Of a stretch of 64,000 nt of DNA, positions 46,036-55,474 are shown piece by piece. This stretch comes from Pseudomonas sp. GM79. Lineage in GTDB: Bacteria; Pseudomonadota; Gammaproteobacteria; Pseudomonadales; Pseudomonadaceae. The notes beneath the pieces were generated by a model. The model saw only the letters and a program-made list of their open reading frames with translations. It had not been told where the DNA came from and ran no database searches. Position numbers and translations under genes: made by a program. The stretch's first letter is position 1, and the number at the start of each line of letters is the position of its first letter. The stretch covers positions 122,308 to 186,307 of the forward strand of contig NZ_AKJE01000028.1 in NCBI RefSeq assembly GCF_000282495.1, read 5' to 3'.

Positions 46036-46302
46036 TCAGTTCTGATAGCTACACGCCTCAGACAGTTTTTGGTACGTAATCTGCGCAGGCTTACCCGATG
46101 TGTCGATGTACTTCATGTTGGCCGTCACCACTTTGCACCCCTGCGTTTGCGGTTCAGTCAAGGAAATGACCTTGGCCACCCGTAGTTGCATGCCGTAGTG
46201 ATAAGGCACGGCCTGGGAGGACGACGTCTCGTTGGCTTGAGCAAGCCCGGCGAACGCGGTGCAGGCGAGGGCGGTGGTTATCAGTAGTGTTCGCGTGTTC
46301 AT
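46036..46302 (-). CDS. DUF2790 small exported protein
   Basis: 88 residues from the ATG at 46302 after CTGGAG. A signal peptide (LLITTALACTAFAGLAQA) is followed by the DUF2790 core (YHYGMQLRVAKVISL, then CKVVTANMKYIDTSGKP). It is a Pseudomonas-specific periplasmic protein of unknown function. Confidence 0.82.
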   Translation of the reverse strand: MNTRTLLITTALACTAFAGLAQANETSSSQAVPYHYGMQLRVAKVISLTEPQTQGCKVVTANMKYIDTSGKPAQITYQKLSEACSYQN

Positions 46303-46427
46303 GGTGAATCTCCAGTGCAGAGGGGAAATCAGTTCGACTGAAGAACGTCGAACCTGCCGCACTGGGCGTCAGAGGAGCTGAGGGCGTGCGGTCCAGTAAA
46401 GTTTTGGACCATGGGGTTAAGCGATGG

Positions 46428-47462
46428 TTAACCGGGTTGTATGCCGCCTGTCGTGAGAACGGGCTTCGGCTCTTCCTGACCGCCCCACGCCCCGGCATTC
46501 ACCAGATTAGCCGGCCGCTCCCCAGCCAAAGCCGCCAACAGATTATCCACTGCACAACGGGCCATCGCCTCCCGGGTCTCATGCGTCGCCGACCCGATGT
46601 GCGGCGTCGCCACCACGTTGTTCAACTGCAATAACGGCGAGTCATTGCCCAGCGGCTCACGCTCAAACACATCCAGCCCTGCCGCGCGAATCCGCTTCTG
46701 CCGCAACGCCTCGATCAGCGCCGGCTCATCCACCACCTTGCCCCGGGAAATGTTGATGAAGATTGTTTCGGGGCGCATCAGGGCGAACTGTTCAGCACCG
46801 ATCAACCCTTCGGTTGCAGCGGTCAGCGGCAACGTCAGGCACACGAAATCGGCCTGCTGCAGCAGATCGCTCAAGCTGCGGTATTGCGCATTGAATCGCT
46901 GCTCCACCGCCGGTTTCGGCGAATGGCTGTGATACACAACCGGCATGCCAAAACCGAAATGCCCACGTTGCGCCAGCGCCTCACCGATCCGCCCCATGCC
47001 AATAATGCCCAGCGTCTTGCCGTGTACATCGCTGCCGAAATGCGCCGGGCCGATGTTGCGGTTCCACTGGCCGGCGCGAACCATAGTGGCCAGTTCCACC
47101 ACGCGTCGGGCGGTGGCCAGGATCAGCGCGAAACCGGTGTCGGCAGTAGTTTCGGTCAACACGTCGGGGGTATTGCTGAGCAGGATCCGGCGCTCGGTCA
47201 GGTAATCGATGTCGTAGTTGTCGACGCCGACGGACACGCTGGCAATGGCTTGCAGGTTTGGCGCCAGATCCAGTAACCCGGCGTCCAGTTTCAGACTGGC
47301 GCCAAGCAAACCTTGGGCGCGGGGCAAGGCCTGGCGCAGCTTTGCCAGCCCCTCGGCGTCGAGGCTGTCGATCAGCGTCACTTCGGTCTGCTCATGCAAG
47401 CGAGCCATCAGCAACGGCGAGAGTTTCTTGTACAGCACAACCTGCTTTTTCATCGTTGTCAT
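46428..47462 (-). CDS. kguD: 2-hydroxyacid dehydrogenase, 2-ketogluconate-6-phosphate reductase
   Basis: 344 residues of the D-isomer 2-hydroxyacid dehydrogenase family. NAD(P) binding is seen in LGIIGMGRIGEALAQ, the catalytic Arg in NISRGKVVDE and the catalytic His in PHIGSATHETREAM. In the kgu pathway it reduces 2-keto-6-phosphogluconate to 6-phosphogluconate. It is the last gene of the operon, 12 bases after kguT. A glyoxylate/2-ketogluconate reductase reading from sequence alone is settled by the operon. Confidence 0.9.
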   Translation of the reverse strand: MTTMKKQVVLYKKLSPLLMARLHEQTEVTLIDSLDAEGLAKLRQALPRAQGLLGASLKLDAGLLDLAPNLQAIASVSVGVDNYDIDYLTERRILLSNTPDVLTETTADTGFALILATARRVVELATMVRAGQWNRNIGPAHFGSDVHGKTLGIIGMGRIGEALAQRGHFGFGMPVVYHSHSPKPAVEQRFNAQYRSLSDLLQQADFVCLTLPLTAATEGLIGAEQFALMRPETIFINISRGKVVDEPALIEALRQKRIRAAGLDVFEREPLGNDSPLLQLNNVVATPHIGSATHETREAMARCAVDNLLAALAGERPANLVNAGAWGGQEEPKPVLTTGGIQPG

Positions 47463-47474
47463 CTCTATCTCAAA

Positions 47475-48761
47475 TCAAGAATGAGCCGCCATCGGCCGGG
47501 GCACAGCGATCCGGTCACTGGCGCCGGGCTTGAGGAAAATCGTCAGCACCACCGACAGCAGCAACGCGCCGCTCATCAGCAGATAAGAGGCACCGGGCGA
47601 TCCGGTGGAGCTGTTCAGATAACCGACCAGATAAGAGCCGCCAAACGAGCCGAGCGCGCCCATGCTGTTGATCAATGCCATGGCCCCGCCTGCAACGTTG
47701 GCCGGAAGAATCTCCGGGACGATGGCGAAAAACGGCCCGTACGGGGCGTACATGCAGGCGCCGGCAATCACCAGCAGCGTGTAGGACCACCAGAAATGTT
47801 CAGCGCCCAAGGCGTACGAGCCATAGAACGCGATCGAGGCGATCAACAGCGGTGGCCACACGAAGCGTTTGCGTTTTTGCAGTTTGTCCGAGCCCCAGGA
47901 CACCAGCAGCATGGCGATCACTGCGGCCAGGTAGGGCAACGCCGACAGCCAACCGGCTTCGATCATGTCCATTTTCGCCCCAGCCTTGAGGATCGACGGC
48001 AGCCACAGCACGAAACCGTAGACGCCGATGCTCCAGCAGAAAAACTGCAAGGCGAGGATGATCACTTTTGGCGAGCGGAAGGCTTCGGCGTAGTTTTTCA
48101 CCGCTTTGATGCCGACCTGTTCGGCGGCCAGGGCGCTTTCCAGATCCTGCTTTTCCTGGTCGCTCAGCCACTTGGCCTGAGCCGGACGATCATCGGCCAG
48201 CCGCCACCAGATAAACGCCCACAGCACCGCCGGCAAGCCTTCGATAATGAACATCCAGCGCCAGCTGAAATGCTCGATCAGGTAGCCCGACACCACCGAC
48301 ATCCAGAGCATGGTCACTGGGTTGCCGAGGATCAGGAAAGTGTTGGCGCGCGAACGTTCGGCACGGGTGAACCAGTGGCACAGGTACACCAGCATCGCCG
48401 GCATCACCGCGGCTTCGACCACCCCGAGCATGAAGCGAATCACGATCAGCCAGTAGGCGTTGGAGACGATCCCGGTCAAGGTCGCCAGGCCACCCCAGAG
48501 GATCAGGCTGACGAAAATCAGCTTCTTGACGCTGTGCTTCTGGGCGTAGATCGCGCCCGGAATCTGGAAGAAGAAATAACCAAGGAAGAACAGCGCGCCG
48601 AGCAGGGACGACAGCCCGGGGGTAATCATAAGGTCTGCAGCCATCCCGGAGGCGGCGGCGAACCCATAGTTGGCGCGGTCCAGATACGCCAGGCTGTAGG
48701 TGATGAACACGATCGGCATGATGTACCACCAGCGGCGGGTGGCCAGTGTTGCGGTTTTCAT
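47475..48761 (-). CDS. kguT: 2-ketogluconate MFS transporter
   Basis: 428 residues with 12 membrane segments, of the anion:cation symporter type. Start MKTATLATRRWWYIMPIVF with YSLAYLDRANYGFA, as in GudP/KguT-like permeases. AGGAGC lies upstream of the ATG. It imports 2-ketogluconate produced in the periplasm. It lies between kguK and kguD in the kgu operon. Confidence 0.9.
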   Translation of the reverse strand: MKTATLATRRWWYIMPIVFITYSLAYLDRANYGFAAASGMAADLMITPGLSSLLGALFFLGYFFFQIPGAIYAQKHSVKKLIFVSLILWGGLATLTGIVSNAYWLIVIRFMLGVVEAAVMPAMLVYLCHWFTRAERSRANTFLILGNPVTMLWMSVVSGYLIEHFSWRWMFIIEGLPAVLWAFIWWRLADDRPAQAKWLSDQEKQDLESALAAEQVGIKAVKNYAEAFRSPKVIILALQFFCWSIGVYGFVLWLPSILKAGAKMDMIEAGWLSALPYLAAVIAMLLVSWGSDKLQKRKRFVWPPLLIASIAFYGSYALGAEHFWWSYTLLVIAGACMYAPYGPFFAIVPEILPANVAGGAMALINSMGALGSFGGSYLVGYLNSSTGSPGASYLLMSGALLLSVVLTIFLKPGASDRIAVPRPMAAHS

Positions 48762-48812
48762 AGTGATGCTCCTGAGCTTGTTGTTTTTGTCGCAGCAGGT
48801 AACGGTTTTGGT

Positions 48813-49877
48813 TCAGATCTTGAGTGACGGTGCGGGCCTCTTCGCGAGCAAGCCCGCTCCCACACTGGAATCTGTGTCGGACACAGAATGTGGGGACGAA
48901 TCCGATTGAATGTGGGAGCGGGCTTGCTCGCGAATGGCGGACTCAAACTCGGCATACATCTCGGCCCGGTCGGGCAACCCCTCCATATCCCCACGGCTCT
49001 GCACCGCGCGGCTACCAATCCAGTTGGCACGCTGCACCGCTTGGGCAACGCTGTGGTTTTCCAGCAGGGCGCTGATCAGGCCGACGGCAAACCCGTCACC
49101 GGCACCGACCGTATCGACCACCGTTTCCACCGGCACGCCTGCAACGAAACCTTCATCCAGATGGGTTCGGTAATACGCACCGGCCGGCCCGAGCTTGATC
49201 GCTACGGCTTCAGCGCCCTGGTCGAGATAAAACGCCGCGATGTCGGCGGGGTCTTCGAAACCGGTCAGCAAACGCCCTTCGCTCAAACCCGGCAGCACCC
49301 AATGGGCGAGGGCGGCCAGACGGTTGATCTCGCGGATCATCTGTTGCTCGCTGGACCACAGGCTCGGGCGCAGGTTGGGGTCAAACGACACGCTGCGCCC
49401 GGCATTACGCATGCGGGTCATCAGCTCGAAAGACATTTCCCGGGCCGCCGCCGACAGCGCCGGGGGAATGCCCGTGGCGTGCAAGTGCCGAGCCTCGAGC
49501 AGTTGCGGGGCAATGGATTGCACCGACAAATGACTGGCGGCCGAGCCACGGCGGAAGTACTCGACCGCCGGATCGCTGCCATCGTCAGTGCGGGACTTGA
49601 GTTGAAACCCGGTGGGGTGCGCCGGGTCGATGTTGACATGGCTGCAATCCAGGCCTTGTTTTTCCAGCGTATCGATCACGAACCGACCCAAAGAGTCAGC
49701 ACCCACCCGGCTCAGCCAGGCGACGTTAAACCCCAACCGCGACAAGCCAATGGCGACATTACTGTCGGCCCCGGCAATGCGCTTGTGGAAGTGGTCGACG
49801 TCAGCCAGTTCACCGTTCTGCTCGGCGACGAACATCGCCATGGTTTCGCCGAACGACAGAATATCGATCTCAGACAT
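48813..49877 (-). CDS. kguK: 2-ketogluconate kinase with a REP-encoded C-terminal tail
   Basis: 354 residues from the ATG at 49877 ([19 protein letters not shown]); it overlaps kguE by 8 bases. It is a ribokinase/PfkB-family sugar kinase, with GxD-type signature [19 protein letters not shown] near residue 260. It phosphorylates 2-ketogluconate at carbon 6. The family core ends at about residue 314; the last about 40 residues ([10 protein letters not shown], then [11 protein letters not shown]) are translated through two opposed REP elements. Confidence 0.9.
   Translation of the reverse strand: MSEIDILSFGETMAMFVAEQNGELADVDHFHKRIAGADSNVAIGLSRLGFNVAWLSRVGADSLGRFVIDTLEKQGLDCSHVNIDPAHPTGFQLKSRTDDGSDPAVEYFRRGSAASHLSVQSIAPQLLEARHLHATGIPPALSAAAREMSFELMTRMRNAGRSVSFDPNLRPSLWSSEQQMIREINRLAALAHWVLPGLSEGRLLTGFEDPADIAAFYLDQGAEAVAIKLGPAGAYYRTHLDEGFVAGVPVETVVDTVGAGDGFAVGLISALLENHSVAQAVQRANWIGSRAVQSRGDMEGLPDRAEMYAEFESAIREQARSHIQSDSSPHSVSDTDSSVGAGLLAKRPAPSLKI
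48841..48934. repeat. Paired REP elements inside the 3' end of kguK
   Basis: Two opposed REP cores within the kguK reading frame, both translated as part of its C-terminus. Confidence 0.9.
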
Positions 49878-50652
49878 GAGCAGGCTCCTGGCGGGGTTGA
49901 CCGAGGCGGGCGAGGACGGCGACATGCTCGGAGGTCAACTGCACCAGGTCATCGCCTTGCAGTGGATACTCCGCCGCGCGCATCACGCCCTGGGGCATGT
50001 GCCGCAGCAGTTGCCCCCACAGATGCAGGTCGCTGGCGGCCGGTGGCACCGCCACCAACTTGCCGTCGGCCCGGCGCGCCACGGCTTTGCAATGCACATA
50101 GCCGACGTGTCGGCCGAGCAACCGCGCGGCACTGGCGGCGGACTGGTCCTGCCATTGCCAGTTGCCGATATCGAAGGTCATTTTGATCGGCAGGTTGTGC
50201 TGCTCGACGTTGGCGAAGAATCGCTGGAAGGGTTCGATTCGGCCGCCGTGCAAGGTCTGGTCGTTTTCCACCAGCAGCTGCACCGGGCTCTGATGCAACT
50301 GCAGCGCGAGTGTTTGCAGATCATTATTGTCGGTGAAATAGCCCAGGGAGACTTTCAGCCATTGGGCGCCGAATGCCTTGGCACGCTTCAGGGTCGGGAG
50401 CAGTTCAGGATTGGGGGCCGACTGCCCGGCCAACCACAATTCCATCGGTGAGGAATACACACTTTCCAGACCCCAGGATTGCGTGGCGCTGGCCAATTGC
50501 GTGGGGTCTTCGAGTGTCAGCAGCTCTTCGCGCCATTCAATGTGCGTGGCGCCGGCAGCGGACAGAACCTCGACAAAACTGCCTTGGCCACATTGGCGGA
50601 CGAGGTCGGCGCCGTAGCTGGACAGGCTGATGGAAACGGGTGGTTTGTTCAT
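49870..50652 (-). CDS. kguE: KguE, sugar-phosphate isomerase/epimerase-like
   Basis: A 260-residue TIM-barrel protein of the xylose-isomerase-like superfamily ([50 protein letters not shown]), with acidic and His metal ligands. It is the first gene of the kgu operon, with a PtxS operator 14 bases upstream of the ATG. The exact reaction is not established; the gene is linked to 2-ketogluconate use in Pseudomonas. Confidence 0.88.
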   Translation of the reverse strand: MNKPPVSISLSSYGADLVRQCGQGSFVEVLSAAGATHIEWREELLTLEDPTQLASATQSWGLESVYSSPMELWLAGQSAPNPELLPTLKRAKAFGAQWLKVSLGYFTDNNDLQTLALQLHQSPVQLLVENDQTLHGGRIEPFQRFFANVEQHNLPIKMTFDIGNWQWQDQSAASAARLLGRHVGYVHCKAVARRADGKLVAVPPAASDLHLWGQLLRHMPQGVMRAAEYPLQGDDLVQLTSEHVAVLARLGQPRQEPAHV

Positions 50653-50665
50653 TGTTATTCACCTC

Positions 50666-50679
50666 TGAAACCGGTTTCA
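50666..50679. promoter_or_regulatory. PtxS operator in front of kguE
   Basis: Perfect palindrome TGAAACCGGTTTCA, the known PtxS target. It lies 14 bases before the kguE start, where bound repressor would block the operon; 2-ketogluconate relieves it. Confidence 0.92.
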
Positions 50680-50732
50680 TTTTTGGTCAAAAAAAATGTC
50701 TTGCTTGGGGGATGCGTTGTTCTTCAGGCCGT

Positions 50733-50826
50733 CTTCGCGAGCAAGCCCGCTCCCACAGGGGATTGTGGTGCACATTGTATTTGTGTCTGACACAAACCCC
50801 CTGTGGGAGCGGGCTTGCTCGCGAAG
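50733..50826. repeat. Paired REP elements (inverted)
   Basis: Opposed REP cores with extended flanking complementarity (CACAGGGG and CCCCCTGTG), between ptxS and kguE, where they may limit read-through. Confidence 0.9.
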
Positions 50827-50838
50827 AGGCCAGCACAA

Positions 50839-51864
50839 TCAACCCAAATGCCCAAGAGTCGACCCCCGCACTATCAACCGCGCCGAAAAATCCAGGTTCC
50901 GCACCGGCCCGTCATCCCCACGCAGTCGCTTGAGCAAACACTCGAACGCACTCGCACCCATCTCCGCCGTCGGTTGGGCGAGGGCGGTAATCCCGCTCCC
51001 CACCAGCGGATACCAATCCAGATCATCCAGGGCAATCAGCCCGACATCCGCAAACAGGTTGCACTTCAACTCCCGCAACGAATGAGTACTGGCCAGCGCG
51101 GCGATACCGTTGGCGCAAAACAGCGCTTTCGGGCCAGGGCCAGGCGTTTGCAGAAAGTTTTTCAAACGAGCGGTCAGATCGCCGCCGGTTTCAACCACCG
51201 CGCCCGAGAGCGCCGGACGCCGCTCGATCTGTGCCTTGAAACTGCTGACCCGCTCGATCCGCGAACTGGTGCCGTCATACGGCTCGGTGACCATCAGCAC
51301 ATCGCGATAACCGCGTTCTTCAAGGTGGGCAACGGCCATCTCGACAGCGGCCGGATTATCCAGCCCCACCAGATCGCTCTCGAGCTGATCGACCTTGCGA
51401 TCCACCAGCACCATGGGCATTTCCTGATGCAGTTCGCGCAGCTCATCGCGGTGATGACCGAGGGTGTTCACGATCAAGCCTTCGATGTTGTACGAGCGCA
51501 GCAACGCCAGGTGTTGACGCTCTTGCTCGTCATCGCGATCGGTGTTGCACACCACCAGGCTATAGCCGTGCTGACGGCAAGCGGTTTCCACCCCGTGCAT
51601 CACGGCTATCGAATAAGGGTTACGGATATCGGCCACCAACATGCCGATCAGACGAGTGCGTCCACGTTTCAGGCCGCGGGCCATCTGGTTTGGGCGATAG
51701 CCTAATTCGCTGATCGCCTGCTCGATGCGCAGGGCAATGGCATCGGAGAGCAGGGCGCGGTCATCGCCGATGAAGCGCGAGACGCTGGCCTTGGACACGC
51801 CGGCGCGTTCGGCGACATCGAGCATGGTCACGCGGCTGCGTTGGGCGGCGGAGAAATCGTTCAT
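50839..51864 (-). CDS. ptxS: LacI-family repressor PtxS
   Basis: 341 residues. The N-terminal helix-turn-helix (VTMLDVAERAGVSKASVSRF) is followed by a periplasmic-binding-protein-like effector domain (RGLKRGRTRLIGMLVADIRN). PtxS represses kgu genes and itself, and releases DNA on binding 2-ketogluconate. It lies immediately upstream of the kgu operon on the same strand, with identical operators at its own promoter and at kguE. Confidence 0.94.
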   Translation of the reverse strand: MNDFSAAQRSRVTMLDVAERAGVSKASVSRFIGDDRALLSDAIALRIEQAISELGYRPNQMARGLKRGRTRLIGMLVADIRNPYSIAVMHGVETACRQHGYSLVVCNTDRDDEQERQHLALLRSYNIEGLIVNTLGHHRDELRELHQEMPMVLVDRKVDQLESDLVGLDNPAAVEMAVAHLEERGYRDVLMVTEPYDGTSSRIERVSSFKAQIERRPALSGAVVETGGDLTARLKNFLQTPGPGPKALFCANGIAALASTHSLRELKCNLFADVGLIALDDLDWYPLVGSGITALAQPTAEMGASAFECLLKRLRGDDGPVRNLDFSARLIVRGSTLGHLG

Positions 51865-51912
51865 GGGGCGATCTTCTTATTGGGCTACTCGACAGGTCAC
51901 ATTGCCTGGTGA

Positions 51913-51926
51913 TGAAACCGGTTTCA
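51913..51926. promoter_or_regulatory. PtxS operator in front of ptxS
   Basis: The same palindrome, TGAAACCGGTTTCA, 49 bases upstream of the ptxS start, indicating autoregulation. Confidence 0.9.
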
Positions 51927-52100
51927 GAAGACAACATTACCCTAAGGATCGTCAAGTTTTTTAGACAACCGCGAAACAGCGTACGGCGACAAGACCGACG
52001 AACGGTCGAAAAACCTGTCAGATATGACAGTAGGCGGAAGTGGCACAAGGGGGTCTAATTTCCCTCAGGGCTGAAATGGCGCTCTTTCGGGGAAATGGAC

Positions 52101-55100
52101 ATGTCTTCAGTTACAGAAATTCCGGTTGGTTTATTTGCTTTGCCTCTGGAGATCGAAGGGGTTGGCGCCGATGGCATACTCCCGCCGGCAGCTTCGACCG
52201 ATGGCGCCAGATTGCTGATCCCGATGTGGGCTGCGCCATCCATTGAAGACGGTAAAAGCGACTTGCTGGAGATCTGGATAAGGGAGCCGGGTGCGACGAC
52301 TGAAACGCGGTTTTACAGCAATTTTTTTCCAGTCCCGGTCACCATTCCGCCATTCTTTTTGTTGCCTGCGCAATATCTGCAGAGTGACGGCGACATTGTT
52401 CTGCGCTATCGGGTCACCAGCGGCGATAACGGCAATGAAGATACTTCGCTGCCACAGACTTTTATTGTTCGTCGTCCTGTACCGATAAACCTTGAAAAAC
52501 CGACATTTCCTTCTGCGACATTGTGGGGGTATCTCAACTGCAATTCGACTCCGAAGTTGTGGGAAGAATTGTGGATCGGTGTCGAGGCTCAACCCGGTCG
52601 ATTCGAAGCCGGTGATGTATGCGTGCTGGATTGGGAGGGCTTCGATAGTCTCAACGGAATTAAACCGATTCCGGGAACAAAGTTACAAGTCACAAAAGTA
52701 CTGACAAAAACACAAGCTGACAATGGAACGTTTTTTATTCTCGGAAGCGATAAATACGAGCAATACATAAAGCCGATGGAAAGAGATTCGTCCGCATTGG
52801 CCAGTTACACCCTGTATCGAAATGGCATTCCCCTGGGGCGCTCGAAATCAGCGTTGGTAAAAATTGATAGAGTCATTCCGGGCAGTAGTCAAACTTGCAG
52901 TCCCCCGCCTCGGTTCGGAGGACTAAGTTCAACCGCTGTAAACACTGAAGTAATAAATGATGTGCAAAGCAGTAAAACGTTAGTGCCGGGAACTTGCAGC
53001 CTGCCGTCGCACGATTCTTCGTTTGGCAATAACGCAGACAGTTCGAACACACACTCACTGATGGAGAGTACGACGATGAATATGCCTGTAGATCCAAGCG
53101 TTCAAGGCAGCAAGGTGGCGAGTGACGTCGGAGCGCTTGCCGAGCCTCCGAAAATTGTTGATCAACTGCCCGATGGTCGACTGACGTACAAGCAGCTTAA
53201 AGAGGACAGGATTGTAAAAGTCCAGTTGATGGACATTGAAGATAAAAGTGAATACGGCGGAGCAAGGGTTGAACTGCACAAGGTTCCTGATGCCAGCACT
53301 ACCCCGGTTCCTTTCGATCCATTGACTTTGGTTGAGACGATAAGCAAGCCTGACGGTGGTTGGGACTTCCCGGTCGCATTCGATGCGCCTACCACTGGCC
53401 TGGTTGACAGGTTCGACTTGGCGGGTAACTACACCCCGTATTATTTCGTATTCCTCATTGTTGACGCTTTTGATAACATCGACACGTCTAGCCCGCTCGA
53501 AGTTCTGGTCGATCTGACCGCGCCTTATCAGTCACAGCCAGGCAGGGGGAATGGTACCGGGCCGCGGCCGCCCCTTCTGACGCTGGGCGGAACCGTACCC
53601 GCCGAAATCAATGACGCATGGCTGAACGACCCAGCGAACGCCAGGGGGCTTGATCTGACTATCCCCACCGGCTATACAAAGTTCGAGCCGGGTTTGGATG
53701 GCTACAAATTTTATATCTCACAGCAGACCACCTTTGCGCTGATGCAGGGTGAAGACGAGGCGTCCAGTGGTAAGCTGGCCGCCGGTGGCATCATCAATGT
53801 TCCGCTTGATTTCCTCAGGGCGCTGCCAGAGGGTACGTATTACTACTCGTACAACCTGACTGACCTGCCGGGCAACATTAGCAACAACGCCGCGATCACT
53901 AATATGTTCAGAAGGGTTGTCGCACCGGCACCGGTCCTGAATGTTCCACATATTCCGGTCACAGGTGCCGGTGGTGGTACGCCGATCACCTTGACGACCG
54001 TGGCACCCGCCCCGTCAAAGACCATCATGGAAATCAGCTACACCGCCGCCTCCAACTGGTTGCCAGGTGACCGGATTATCCCGTTCATCATTTCGGACAA
54101 GTCAGATGGCCCGAAAGCGCTTCCAGAGCAGGCGGTTCCACCGCCCGGTACAGCTGGCAAACTAGAGTTCCTGGTGGATTACGACACATGGGCATCTGTC
54201 TTTGGCGATTCGAATGGTGCCGAGGAGGTGCAGTTCGAATACTGGTATGAACTGCAACGTACGACCATTACGCAAAACCCGACCTCTCTGTCCGTCTTCG
54301 GCGCTCTTGATCTTTCTTATGCAGGGCCGGAACAGCCAAATCTGCCGGAGCTGGAAAACCCCAACATTGCTCCAGTCGTTGTCCAGGGGGCGGGTACGCC
54401 AGCACCGGCTCCCAACACACTGACTCCCGCGCAGTCCGGTTTCGATGCGACGATGACCTGGCCTCTGTGGACTGAGCCGGACCGGCCGATTACGGGGCGT
54501 GAGGTCGTCACGTTCTACTACCAGGGAAAACAAGTCGGTACACCGATACAGGTGCGTAAGGAAGATACCCAGGTCACCACCACGTTGCCATGGGACACCA
54601 TCAGGACCGAAGGCAACGGCACGGGCGCCAATGCCCGCAAAGCCTACATCACGATCGGTTACCCCGGCAGCCTTACTGTCATGTCACAAAAGATTCCGAC
54701 CGATGTTCATGTCACTGCCATCGTGATCAATCTGCCGGTGCCGCAACTCGTGATCTCGAGTTACAGAGCTCCGACGGGAAGCACGATAGCGGAGCGTATT
54801 GCGACGTCAATCAACTGCCCTAGCTTCAACCATCCGGTTGTGGCGAATGGCCCGATGCCGCCTTACCAGACTCGCCGTCTGCGCATCCGTATTCGGCCCG
54901 ATAGCAATATTCCGGCCGGCGCGACGGTCAATCTGGAGTTCGAAGGTCGCACCAGCAATGCAGTGGGTGCCCCGGCCATTCCCGGCACGCTGATCACCCG
55001 TTCCGGCCCGATGCCGGCCTCGGGAAACCTGGAGTTTTTCCTCACCGAATACGAACAGATCAAAATCATTCAACTGCCCCCTGTTGGCAACTCACGGCCT

Positions 55101-55223
55101 GCGACTCGTTACGCGCGTATCGCTTATACGGTTAATGGTGTCACGGCGGAGACCACTGTGCCGGTGGCACTGCTGAACTCCAGTCTGGTGTATTGCGAGA
55201 TAGAGCGCCCTGAAGTGCCTTGA
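52101..55223 (+). CDS. Large Ig-like beta-domain protein of unknown function
   Basis: 1041 residues... the ATG at 52101 has GGGGAA six bases upstream; the ATG at 52095 is too close to that site. There is no signal peptide. The sequence is Pro-, Thr- and Gly-rich and reads as a chain of beta-sandwich (Ig-like) repeats (for example LEIWIREPGATTETRFYSNF, VQFEYWYELQ and VVTFYYQGKQVG). It is of a type common in fluorescent pseudomonads, where such proteins are annotated only as hypothetical. An autotransporter gene follows 250 bases downstream. Confidence 0.72.
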   Translation: MSSVTEIPVGLFALPLEIEGVGADGILPPAASTDGARLLIPMWAAPSIEDGKSDLLEIWIREPGATTETRFYSNFFPVPVTIPPFFLLPAQYLQSDGDIVLRYRVTSGDNGNEDTSLPQTFIVRRPVPINLEKPTFPSATLWGYLNCNSTPKLWEELWIGVEAQPGRFEAGDVCVLDWEGFDSLNGIKPIPGTKLQVTKVLTKTQADNGTFFILGSDKYEQYIKPMERDSSALASYTLYRNGIPLGRSKSALVKIDRVIPGSSQTCSPPPRFGGLSSTAVNTEVINDVQSSKTLVPGTCSLPSHDSSFGNNADSSNTHSLMESTTMNMPVDPSVQGSKVASDVGALAEPPKIVDQLPDGRLTYKQLKEDRIVKVQLMDIEDKSEYGGARVELHKVPDASTTPVPFDPLTLVETISKPDGGWDFPVAFDAPTTGLVDRFDLAGNYTPYYFVFLIVDAFDNIDTSSPLEVLVDLTAPYQSQPGRGNGTGPRPPLLTLGGTVPAEINDAWLNDPANARGLDLTIPTGYTKFEPGLDGYKFYISQQTTFALMQGEDEASSGKLAAGGIINVPLDFLRALPEGTYYYSYNLTDLPGNISNNAAITNMFRRVVAPAPVLNVPHIPVTGAGGGTPITLTTVAPAPSKTIMEISYTAASNWLPGDRIIPFIISDKSDGPKALPEQAVPPPGTAGKLEFLVDYDTWASVFGDSNGAEEVQFEYWYELQRTTITQNPTSLSVFGALDLSYAGPEQPNLPELENPNIAPVVVQGAGTPAPAPNTLTPAQSGFDATMTWPLWTEPDRPITGREVVTFYYQGKQVGTPIQVRKEDTQVTTTLPWDTIRTEGNGTGANARKAYITIGYPGSLTVMSQKIPTDVHVTAIVINLPVPQLVISSYRAPTGSTIAERIATSINCPSFNHPVVANGPMPPYQTRRLRIRIRPDSNIPAGATVNLEFEGRTSNAVGAPAIPGTLITRSGPMPASGNLEFFLTEYEQIKIIQLPPVGNSRPATRYARIAYTVNGVTAETTVPVALLNSSLVYCEIERPEVP

Positions 55224-55247
55224 TATCTGTTGTCCGTATGAGTCTGT

Positions 55248-55279
55248 GAATGGGGACGAAAGAATTTTCGTCCCCATTC
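55248..55279. repeat. 14-bp perfect inverted repeat after the Ig-like gene
   Basis: GAATGGGGACGAAA pairs with TTTCGTCCCCATTC around a short loop. It lacks a T-tract but sits 25 bases after the stop, so it may act in termination or RNA stability. Confidence 0.6.
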
Positions 55280-55474
55280 CCGGATCGCGAAGTCGTTTAC
55301 GTTCAGATACGGAACGTCGCACATATTAAAGGGACAAGTCTTACGAATCTGTGGACTTATCCTACATATCGTTGAGAGGTTAATCCGTAGTCTGGCGACC
55401 ATTAATTGTCTGGCTTGAGCAGTTCAGGTCGGCAACTCGTTCCTGACGGAATGCAATCGAGTGAGACTCCAGTC

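Noticed and set aside
47313..50186. Long plus-strand frames opposite kguT, kguK and kguE
   Set aside because: All kgu genes are clear on the minus strand in a conserved order with PtxS operators.
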